Source of the DNA: an uncultured Pseudomonadota bacterium
Lineage (GTDB): Bacteria; SAR324; NAC60-12
NCBI GenBank assembly: GCA_913056375.1
Contig: CAJXNF010000141.1
Span: 1 to 7,224, forward strand
Direction of reading: 5' to 3'
DNA length: 7,224 bases
Shown piece after piece: positions 1 through 6,460 of the stretch. How positions within the stretch are numbered: position 1 is the first letter of the stretch; each line of letters opens with the position of its first letter. A model generated the notes under the pieces. It had not been told where the DNA came from. It did not search any database and saw nothing but the letters and a program-made list of their open reading frames with translations. A program made the translations under genes and the position numbers.

Positions 1-1427
1 ATCAAATAAAGCGCCAACTCTTGAAGATCAACTTTCACTTGATACTGCTTCAGAAGGCCTCCGATCGAAATCAGAACTCTCCCCATCAAAACAAAATTAT
101 CGGGAATCTTTACTTCTGCCCTTCTCATGATGCGCATATGAGTTTCCATCTGGCTAAGCCCTGCAAACTCGGCGGGATCTCTCTCGAAAAGTAATTTTAG
201 CAGTAATGGGCCGTTGGGAACATCAAATCCAGCCTTGCGCAATAATGAATCAAAGTCAGATTGCTGACGATTGAATAGTGCCACCAAGACGTTTCTATAG
301 GCTTCACACTCGGAGTCTGTCAACTGAGCGACAGCACCAAAATCCAGCAGGGCCAGCTTCCCTTGAGGAGTTACAAAGAAATTTCCAGGGTGAGGATCTG
401 CGTGGAACAAGCCGGTGACAAAGATTTGCTTAATGAAGCTTCTTACCAATGCTTTTAGCAGTGGCTCAGCAGCACTGGGCACATCACTGAGGAAATGCCG
501 AAGCGGCTGGCCGTCGACAAAACTCATAGCCAATACCTCTCTGCTCAGGAGATCAGGAATCAGGACTGGAAACACCCATTCCTCTGCTTCATACAGAGCA
601 AGAAATTTTGTTAGGTTTGCTGCTTCATGGTAGTAGTCCAGTTCTTGTCGGACACTCCTGCTTAATTCATCAACAGTTTGTTCAACATTCCAACCTTCTG
701 CCCAGCGTTGAAGTAAGGGTGCGATGCGCTTGAAAAACAACAGGTCTGCTTCAATCTTCTCTTCAGCATCTGGCAACTGAATTTTCAGTGCGACGAGAGA
801 ACCACCTCTTGTTTTTGCTCGGTGAACTTGAGCAATAGATGCCGTTGCCAACGGTACTGGATCAACGTCATCGAATCGTAGTTTCCAATCGGCACCATAA
901 CACTGGATTAGCTGCTTTTCGAGTTCTTCCCATGACACACTTGGAGCCTGATCCTGAAGCTCCGCTAGTTGATCTACATAGGTTTCTGGGAGCCAATCTC
1001 CTTGACAGCTAAGGAACTGGGCGGCTTTTACCCATGCACCACCTTGTCTACGGCAAAGCTCAGCCAACTCAGTAGCATTCTTCTGATGAAGGGACTGAGT
1101 TTCTTCTGAAATTTCGTTGGGCTCTAGTACAGGAAGGCGGATTTTCTGAAATGCGTAGGTTCGAGCTGCAATACCGAGGAGTGTTTGGCCAGCATCAAAA
1201 TAGCGGCTTCCATGAGAATACCACTGGTTCAGATTGTCTGACTGGCTGATGAGTTGTCGGAAAGCCTCAGGGGCATCTGTCCGAATCCAGTCGAGAAACC
1301 CATCTCCCCAGCCTTTCCATCGTTTGGACCATTCTTCAGGGATACCGGCTTCATCTGCCCAGTCTGAAACAGTTTGATGGGCTTTGACCAGCCAACGGTG
1401 GGAATCACGGAACCAGTTGTCTGCCAT
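1..1427 (-). CDS. ABC1/AarF/UbiB-family atypical protein kinase-like protein, 3' end cut by the window
   Basis: I translated this frame by hand. It is open from an ATG at 1427 to the window edge (475 residues), so the C-terminus is missing. The ABC1 fold is clear: KAAQ at residues 134-137 in the place of the family KxGQ motif, an Ala/Ser-rich loop ATASIAQVH (194-202), the ATP-site lysine K215 in VALKIQ, QELDY (261-265) matching the ExD element, the catalytic HADPHPGN (342-349) and DFG (362-364). The family (UbiB, COQ8/ADCK, AarF) supports ubiquinone biosynthesis or lipid handling at membranes, usually as an atypical ATPase/kinase. Which substrate this member serves cannot be told. Residues 1-70 hold eight tryptophans and match nothing I know. 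An in-frame TAA lies 15 bases upstream with no other start codon in between, so ATG 1427 is the only possible start; its Shine-Dalgarno is weak. It is the last gene seen downstream of lon. No gene symbol is given because UbiB orthology is unproven. Confidence 0.9.
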   Translation of the reverse strand, partial: MADNWFRDSHRWLVKAHQTVSDWADEAGIPEEWSKRWKGWGDGFLDWIRTDAPEAFRQLISQSDNLNQWYSHGSRYFDAGQTLLGIAARTYAFQKIRLPVLEPNEISEETQSLHQKNATELAELCRRQGGAWVKAAQFLSCQGDWLPETYVDQLAELQDQAPSVSWEELEKQLIQCYGADWKLRFDDVDPVPLATASIAQVHRAKTRGGSLVALKIQLPDAEEKIEADLLFFKRIAPLLQRWAEGWNVEQTVDELSRSVRQELDYYHEAANLTKFLALYEAEEWVFPVLIPDLLSREVLAMSFVDGQPLRHFLSDVPSAAEPLLKALVRSFIKQIFVTGLFHADPHPGNFFVTPQGKLALLDFGAVAQLTDSECEAYRNVLVALFNRQQSDFDSLLRKAGFDVPNGPLLLKLLFERDPAEFAGLSQMETHMRIMRRAEVKIPDNFVLMGRVLISIGGLLKQYQVKVDLQELALYL

Positions 1428-1461
1428 TGACCCAAAATTGGTTTATGAGGTGAGCCTCAGG

Positions 1462-1497
1462 TTGCTAGAACATGTTAGGTGAGAAGTCTTCTAGCAA
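1462..1497 (-). repeat. Perfect 9-bp inverted repeat between lon and the ABC1-family gene
   Basis: TTGCTAGAA at 1462-1470 is the exact reverse complement of TTCTAGCAA at 1489-1497, with an 18-base loop. A smaller hairpin lies beside it: TGAGG-TGAG-CCTCA at 1446-1459. Within the loop and right arm, AGAAG-T-CTTCT (1482-1492) could form a competing fold. In the direction of transcription there is no T-run after the stem, so it does not look like a standard intrinsic terminator. It could be an RNA processing or stability element, a factor-dependent pause, or an operator. Nothing else is recognisable in the 96-base spacer 1428-1523. The repeat is seen directly; its function is unknown. Confidence 0.55.
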
Positions 1498-1523
1498 AAT
1501 TGCGATGCTAAGGGAAGCAAAGT

Positions 1524-3968
1524 TTAACAGGAAAGCTGATAGTCCAATGTCAACAGGGCAACTTCTCGGAAGTGTTTGACGAAATGGATTGTCAAATTTT
1601 TACGCAAGTGTGCTGGAAGCTCCTCGAATTGCGAACGGTTTGCTTCTGGAAAAATCAGTGTATTGATCCCTGCGAGCTTTGCTCCAACGACTTTTTCTCG
1701 AACACCACCGATGGGGAGGACTTGTCCGCTTAGGGTTAATTCTCCGGTCATTGCAATAGATGCTGGAACAGCTTGTTGGATTGCTAGTGACAGCAGGCTG
1801 GTGGCCATGGCTATTCCCGCCGAAGGGCCATCTTTGGGTGTGGCGCCCTCTGGAACATGCAGGTGGATCGTATTTTTCTTGAAGAACTGCATCTTGCCTG
1901 GAACTTCACGCAGCAAGGATTGGACGTAGCTATGGGCTATTGAGGAGGATTCCTTCATCACATCCCCGAGTTGCCCTGTCAATTTGAATTCTCCTGAGCT
2001 CCCGTTGAGCATAATTGATTCAATCGGCAGAGTGGAACCTCCGGTTGGCGTCCACGCGAGGCCGCGCACAACTCCGGGCAATTCTAAGCGCTTGTACGCA
2101 TCTTCAGGATACTCAGGCTGTCCCAGAAAATCGTGAAGCTGCTCACGCAGGATGACAACCTTTTTCTTGTCTCCCTTGGCTACGCGCATTGCCACACGTC
2201 TGGTGATGGACCGAAGTTTTTTCTCCAGATTACGTACCCCAACCTCACGGGCATATTCCACGGTCAACTGCTTCAGTGTCTCTTTAGGTAGCTCGAGGTT
2301 TTCCTCAGTGAGCCCATGATCGGGGAGGATTTTTGGAATCAGGTGACGCTGGGCGATCTTCAATTTTTCTTCGATTACGTAACCGGACAATCGCAGAATC
2401 TCCATCCGATCAATCAGAACCGGTGGAATGGTGTCGAGGCTGTTAGCCGTAGCTACGAAAAGCACGTTTGATAGGTCAAAACGCAGATCAAGATAGTGGT
2501 CGAGGAAATCTTTGTTCTGCTCAGGATCGAGCACTTCTAAAAGAACAGAGTAGGGGTCTCCTCGGAAGCTCCGACCAGCCTTGTCCAATTCGTCCAGCAT
2601 GATCACCGGATTCGCTGTCTTGGTAGTCCGTAAGGCTTGGATCAGCCGCCCAGGCATGGCTCCAATGTACGTTCGTCGGTGTCCCTTCAATTCATTTTCA
2701 TCACTCATCCCGCCAACGGAGAAGCGATAAAATTCTCGACCTAGTGCGGAGGCAATAGATTTACCAAGTGATGTTTTCCCAACACCTGGTGGTCCCACAA
2801 GGCAAAGAATCCCACCTCGCATTCCACCGCGAAGTTTGCTGACTGCAATGAATTCAAGAATTCGTTTCTTTACATCGTCCAGACCATAGTGATCGTGGTT
2901 AAGGACACGCTCTGCTTGGGAAATGCCGAGCTTGTCTTTCGAATAGACTCCCCAAGGTAAAGAGGCAATCCAGTCAAGGTATTGATGGACGATTTGAGAT
3001 TCAGGTGATGAATCATCCATGAATTCATAGCGTCCCAATTCCTGGATCACCCGTTCTTTTGCTTCCTCTGTGAGTGTCAATTCCGAAAAGCGTTCTCGAA
3101 AACGATCCAACTCCATCTGTTTGCGATCTTGCTCTAACCCTAATTCATGTTTAATTTCACGAAGTTGTTCTCGTAGAAAAAACTCTCTTTGATGCTTGGA
3201 GAGCCGCTCATCAATTTTCTGACTGATCTTCTCTTTCAGCAGACTCAGGTCATATTCCTCGCGCAGCAACAGCAGGGTTTGCTCCATTCGCTCTTGGATA
3301 TCGTGGGTCTCCAGAATTTTTTGCAGGGCCTTGCTTTTGGCGTTCGTCATCGAGGCAGCCAGATCAGTCAGCTTGATGGGTTCGTCTAGATTGACCTGGG
3401 AAAGTAGGTGATGCATCTCCTGAGAGAAGGTTGGATTATGGGGAATCAGTTCCTTCAAGGTAGAGACGATAGCAGCTGCAGAGGCACGCAACTGCTCTGT
3501 CATTTCAGGGGGCGCTTCTTCGATGTAATCTACTTCAGCACTGTAGTGCTGGTCATCTGGATAGAATCTCCGGACCTTGAACCGCTTCAGAGTGCTCAGC
3601 ATGAATTGGCAGCTTTCATCCGGCAATTCCACCCAGTGCAGGACATACGCAACGGTTCCAACACGATAAAGTTGAGAAGCAGACTCGATTTGACGTTGCT
3701 CTCCCTCCTCATCGCTTTCGTTGGGTTTAGCCATCACGAGGCCGATGATTTTTTCTTCACGGATTTGATCCCGAATCCAGCGGCTGACCATACTGTCAGC
3801 ACCAACCATCGTTAGAATTCCCGGAAAAATCGGACGCTGATAAACTGGAAAGATTGGAATGCGATTAGGTAGATCAGCCACCGTGATGACCGTTCCTTCC
3901 GAATCAACCAGAAGAATCCGATCTTTTTTGTTGGCTTGGTTGCCGTTGGCGGCTTTCTTTCGAGCCAT
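1524..3968 (-). CDS. lon: ATP-dependent Lon protease (LonA type)
   Basis: Lon is a cytoplasmic hexameric AAA+ serine protease that unfolds and degrades misfolded and regulatory proteins. The 814-residue length fits the LonA family. Order of parts: a short Lys-rich leader (1-16), the N-terminal substrate-binding domain (about 36-230), a long charged helical region (about 235-320), and the AAA+ module with Walker A GPPGVGKT (392-399), Walker B VIMLDELD (455-462), sensor-1 region VATAN (505-509), likely arginine finger R521 and sensor-2 region around REVGVRN (574-580). The protease domain has S716 in PKDGPSAG and K759 in GGVREK. Their 43-residue spacing equals that of S679 and K722 in E. coli Lon, so a Ser-Lys dyad is intact. 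The N-terminal strand reads FPVYQRPIFPG instead of the commoner PLRDVVVFPG type. The gene starts at ATG 3968 with a weak upstream GAG, 82 bases after htpG; the start is plausible but not fixed by a strong ribosome site. Confidence 0.97.
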   Translation of the reverse strand: MARKKAANGNQANKKDRILLVDSEGTVITVADLPNRIPIFPVYQRPIFPGILTMVGADSMVSRWIRDQIREEKIIGLVMAKPNESDEEGEQRQIESASQLYRVGTVAYVLHWVELPDESCQFMLSTLKRFKVRRFYPDDQHYSAEVDYIEEAPPEMTEQLRASAAAIVSTLKELIPHNPTFSQEMHHLLSQVNLDEPIKLTDLAASMTNAKSKALQKILETHDIQERMEQTLLLLREEYDLSLLKEKISQKIDERLSKHQREFFLREQLREIKHELGLEQDRKQMELDRFRERFSELTLTEEAKERVIQELGRYEFMDDSSPESQIVHQYLDWIASLPWGVYSKDKLGISQAERVLNHDHYGLDDVKKRILEFIAVSKLRGGMRGGILCLVGPPGVGKTSLGKSIASALGREFYRFSVGGMSDENELKGHRRTYIGAMPGRLIQALRTTKTANPVIMLDELDKAGRSFRGDPYSVLLEVLDPEQNKDFLDHYLDLRFDLSNVLFVATANSLDTIPPVLIDRMEILRLSGYVIEEKLKIAQRHLIPKILPDHGLTEENLELPKETLKQLTVEYAREVGVRNLEKKLRSITRRVAMRVAKGDKKKVVILREQLHDFLGQPEYPEDAYKRLELPGVVRGLAWTPTGGSTLPIESIMLNGSSGEFKLTGQLGDVMKESSSIAHSYVQSLLREVPGKMQFFKKNTIHLHVPEGATPKDGPSAGIAMATSLLSLAIQQAVPASIAMTGELTLSGQVLPIGGVREKVVGAKLAGINTLIFPEANRSQFEELPAHLRKNLTIHFVKHFREVALLTLDYQLSC

Positions 3969-3995
3969 TTTCTCGGTTGGCTGGAGTTAGTAAGT

Positions 3996-4028
3996 CAGAG
4001 AGAACAAATTAGTGAGGCGTTCTCTCTG
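3996..4028 (-). repeat. Perfect 10-bp inverted repeat in the htpG-lon spacer
   Basis: CAGAGAGAAC at 3996-4005 is the exact reverse complement of GTTCTCTCTG at 4019-4028, separated by a 13-base AT-rich loop. The stem ends 27 bases upstream of the lon start codon. In the direction of transcription it is followed by ACTTACTAAC, not by a T-tract, so an ordinary intrinsic terminator is unlikely. It could be a dyad operator controlling lon, or an mRNA hairpin that separates htpG from lon expression. It is not the CIRCE heat-shock operator (TTAGCACTC-N9-GAGTGCTAA). No convincing sigma-70 promoter was found in the spacer 3969-4050. Confidence 0.6.
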
Positions 4029-4050
4029 TAATCAGATTTGAAGGTCTGCT

Positions 4051-5931
4051 TCAGGAGGTCAGTTGATGAGCTGTCGCCGCTTCCATGAAGTCATAGAGAT
4101 CCGGCAGAAGTTCTGTCGGATTGTCCAACAGACCCTCCACGAGCATTGCACTTCGGAAGAGCTGTTCCACGGCTTGGCCGAAAAATTCTGATTTGGGATT
4201 TTCTTCAGCCAGCTTTGCCAAGTTCTGCAAGATCGGGTGTTTCAGATTAACTTCTAAATTGCGTTTGCTGATCTGATACTCCTCGTTGACCATCTTCATC
4301 ATGCGCTCCATATGAGCGCTCATGTTCTCCTGAGGATTGACGAGGGAGCAAGGGCTATCTACCAGTCTCTTGGACGCAATCACATCTTTAATTCGATCAC
4401 CAAGCTGTTGTTTGATCTTGTGGAGCAGAACTTCTCTCTGCTCTGTACTCATTTGAGAGGTGTCTTCGACAGGGTCTGGCACATCAATATCTGCCTGGGA
4501 GATGCTCTTGAAGGCTTTCCCATCATAATCCCGCAGCTCGTTCATCAAGAAATCGTCGATGTGATCATGCAGGAACAGCACTTCTAAGCTTTGCTTGCGG
4601 AAGTACTCAAGATTCGGATGATGTTGTAAGGATTCTCTAGACGGCCCCACAATATAGTAAATTTCTTTTTGCTCATCACGCATCCGACTCACGTAATCCT
4701 TTAAAGAGACATCAGCCGTAGCCCCTTCACTCAATGAAGAGTTGAAACGCAGGAGGTCCATGAGCTTACTGCGGTTACCAAAATCAGCGGAGACTCCCTC
4801 TTTCAGTAGCACACCAAATTCCTTCCAGAATTGGTTGTAGGACTCTGAGTTGTTATCAGCGAGTGTTTGAAGTTCTTTCAAGAGCCGAGTGGTGAGGCTT
4901 TTCTTGATGCGTTCCACCAATGCGTTTTGCTGGACACTCTCTCTGGAAACATTGAGGGGGAGATCTTCAGAGTCAACCACTCCTTGAACAAAGCGTAAGT
5001 AGGGTGGGAGTAGGCCATTATGCTGAGGCTGAATCAACACTTTTTGGGCATAGAGGGCCAAGCCTTTCCCCTCGCGTGCGTAGAGCACTTCATTAGTAAT
5101 CTTTTGTGGAATGTAAAGCAGAGCGTAGTACTGAATCGGTGCATCAATCGACAAATGCAGATGTTGCAGGGCAGGCTGATGATCGTAACTAATCTGCTTG
5201 TAAAACTCTTCGTAGTCCTTCTGGCTGACTTCCTCTTTAGACTGTGTCCAAATCGCAGTCACTTTATTGATGGTCTCTCCCTTGAGTTGGATGGGATGAG
5301 GGACATAATTGGAATATTTGCTGACGATCGATTTCAGTCGGTATTCATTACAGAATTCTTTGGCCTCATCTTTCAGATGTAACACGATCTTGGTTCCACG
5401 TTCTTCCTTGCTAGCTGGTGCTAGTTCGTACTGACCACTACCACTGGAATTCCATGACCAAGCTTGGCTATCGGGACGCCAAGAACGGGTGGTTAGCTCC
5501 ACCTTATCAGCTACCATGAAGACTGCATAGAAACCGACCCCAAATTGACCAATGAGATTCTGGACTGCTTGTTTGGATTGTTGAGCTTCCCTCAAAAATT
5601 TGAGAGTTCCTGAACTGGCTATGGTTCCCAGGTTTTCGATCAATTCTTCGCGAGTCATCCCACAACCAGTATCCTCAATCGTGATTGTTTGCTTGTCTTC
5701 ATCGAAGGATAGTTCGATTTGCAGGGATGCATCTGGATTCAGCAGTTGATCTGCAGAAGTGAGCGCGAGGAACTGAACTTTACTCAGCGCATCTGCGGAA
5801 TTGGACAGCAATTCCCTCAAAAAGATTTCTCGCTCGGTGTACAGGGAGTGTACGAGAATATCGAGCAGCTTCTGCATCTCCGCCTGATACTCATGTACCT
5901 CGGGTTGTGGCGTGGATTGGGCTGAACTCAA
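4051..5931 (-). CDS. htpG: Molecular chaperone HtpG (bacterial Hsp90)
   Basis: HtpG is the cytoplasmic, dimeric, ATP-driven Hsp90 chaperone that remodels client proteins, often with DnaK. The 626-residue length is normal. The N-terminal GHKL ATPase domain has the catalytic Glu and metal-binding Asn in ELLSNSADAL (E40, N44), DTGCGM (87-92), the lid region with GTIASSGT (102-109), the glycine-rich IGQFGVGF (127-134) and the RGT element (178-180). The middle domain carries IWTQSKEEV (227-235) and the ATP-sensing arginine in PLNVSRE (R330). The C-terminal dimerisation domain runs from about 505 to 626, with the family run SAHMERMMKMV (538-548). The C-terminus lacks the eukaryotic MEEVD tail, as expected for bacteria. 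The start is TTG at 5931, chosen because AAGGAGG stands four bases before it and no ATG lies nearby; the next in-frame Met is residue 19. A 121-base spacer (5932-6052) separates it from the thioesterase gene; no clear heat-shock promoter or CIRCE is visible there. Confidence 0.97.
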   Translation of the reverse strand: MSSAQSTPQPEVHEYQAEMQKLLDILVHSLYTEREIFLRELLSNSADALSKVQFLALTSADQLLNPDASLQIELSFDEDKQTITIEDTGCGMTREELIENLGTIASSGTLKFLREAQQSKQAVQNLIGQFGVGFYAVFMVADKVELTTRSWRPDSQAWSWNSSGSGQYELAPASKEERGTKIVLHLKDEAKEFCNEYRLKSIVSKYSNYVPHPIQLKGETINKVTAIWTQSKEEVSQKDYEEFYKQISYDHQPALQHLHLSIDAPIQYYALLYIPQKITNEVLYAREGKGLALYAQKVLIQPQHNGLLPPYLRFVQGVVDSEDLPLNVSRESVQQNALVERIKKSLTTRLLKELQTLADNNSESYNQFWKEFGVLLKEGVSADFGNRSKLMDLLRFNSSLSEGATADVSLKDYVSRMRDEQKEIYYIVGPSRESLQHHPNLEYFRKQSLEVLFLHDHIDDFLMNELRDYDGKAFKSISQADIDVPDPVEDTSQMSTEQREVLLHKIKQQLGDRIKDVIASKRLVDSPCSLVNPQENMSAHMERMMKMVNEEYQISKRNLEVNLKHPILQNLAKLAEENPKSEFFGQAVEQLFRSAMLVEGLLDNPTELLPDLYDFMEAATAHQLTS

Positions 5932-5935
5932 GGAT

Positions 5936-5942
5936 CCTCCTT
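5936..5942 (-). promoter_or_regulatory. Strong Shine-Dalgarno fixing a TTG start of htpG
   Basis: The minus strand reads AAGGAGG here, a full match to the anti-Shine-Dalgarno core, followed by ATCC and then TTG. The spacing of four bases is short. This is the strongest ribosome binding site in the window and it decides the TTG start at 5931. The other genes here have only weak sites. Confidence 0.8.
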
Positions 5943-6052
5943 AAAATCTATAATGAAAATAAGTTGATGGTGAATCGGCATTGCGACAAAAGAAGTAAAC
6001 TTAGTATTTTAACAAACGATCTGAGAAAGAGAAAGTCACTTTGCGGGATAAA

Positions 6053-6460
6053 TCAGTCAGAGGTTGGCAGGTGGTCCTGGATCCAATCGGGAACCGGGAC
6101 TGGTTTTTCCTGCCTGATGCAGACTAACTCAATCACTGCTTTGACAAGAAGTTGTTGGTCGGAGGAGCGCACAATGTTTTGTAGAAATTGAACACGATAG
6201 GGACTGGTCAGGGTAGGTTGTGTTTGCACTTCTAGGCGATCTCCCAAAACAGCACCGCGTCGGAAATTCATCTCAGCTCGGTAGACTACGAAAGAGAGGT
6301 TTTCCTGCTGATGAATTTGGTAAAGGCGTTCTGCACCTAGAATCTCCGAACGGGCTCTTTCACAATATTTTAGATAGTTCGCATGATAGACCACCCCAGT
6401 TATATCCGTGTCTTCGTAGTAGACGGTGACTGGGAAGCGAAACAGGAGACTTTCAGTCAT
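6053..6460 (-). CDS. ybgC: YbgC/FadM-family hotdog acyl-CoA thioesterase
   Basis: The product is a 135-residue single-domain hotdog-fold thioesterase, which hydrolyses acyl-CoA thioesters in the cytoplasm. With the start at ATG 6460 the N-terminus aligns almost residue for residue with E. coli YbgC. The family signature YYEDTD (14-19) is followed by GVVYHANYL (22-30) and ERAR (34-37). D19 corresponds to the catalytic Asp18 of E. coli YbgC. A longer in-frame start at 6529 would add 23 residues lying wholly inside the transporter gene and without family resemblance, so I reject it. The start codon overlaps the upstream stop by 8 bases, which suggests translational coupling. In many Gram-negative bacteria ybgC heads the tol-pal cluster; no tol or pal gene is visible here, so the role in this genome may be general acyl-CoA turnover. 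The exact substrate is unknown; a 4-hydroxybenzoyl-CoA thioesterase-like activity is possible. Confidence 0.92.
   Translation of the reverse strand: MTESLLFRFPVTVYYEDTDITGVVYHANYLKYCERARSEILGAERLYQIHQQENLSFVVYRAEMNFRRGAVLGDRLEVQTQPTLTSPYRVQFLQNIVRSSDQQLLVKAVIELVCIRQEKPVPVPDWIQDHLPTSD
6453..6460 (-). promoter_or_regulatory. Stop/start overlap (ATGACTGA) coupling the transporter and thioesterase genes
   Basis: The minus strand reads ATGACTGA: ATG is the thioesterase start, and TGA, in another frame, is the transporter stop. The Shine-Dalgarno ahead of this ATG is weak (a GGA about 10 bases upstream), so reinitiation by ribosomes finishing the transporter gene is a reasonable inference. Confidence 0.75.

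Noticed and set aside
1..1427. Possibility that the ABC1-family gene is a pseudogene because no complete frame is reported there
   Set aside because: Hand translation shows 475 uninterrupted codons with intact catalytic motifs; it only lacks its stop because the window ends.
1229..1435. 68-residue minus-strand frame starting at TTG 1435
   Set aside because: It overlaps the ABC1-family gene in another frame, has no recognisable domain and is a shadow of the real gene starting at 1427.
3408..3815. 135-residue plus-strand frame inside lon
   Set aside because: It is antisense to the strongly conserved Lon N-terminal domain, with no domain likeness. The same applies to the other plus-strand frames within lon and htpG.
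1428..4050. Intrinsic terminators at the two inverted repeats flanking lon
   Set aside because: Neither stem is GC-rich and neither is followed by a T-run in the direction of transcription.
5932..6052. Promoter for htpG: TAAAAT at 6006-6011 or TATAGA at 6007-5940 side near 5958-5963
   Set aside because: Neither has a fair -35 box at 16-18 bases, and the second would start the transcript at the Shine-Dalgarno. No sigma-32 consensus or CIRCE dyad is present.
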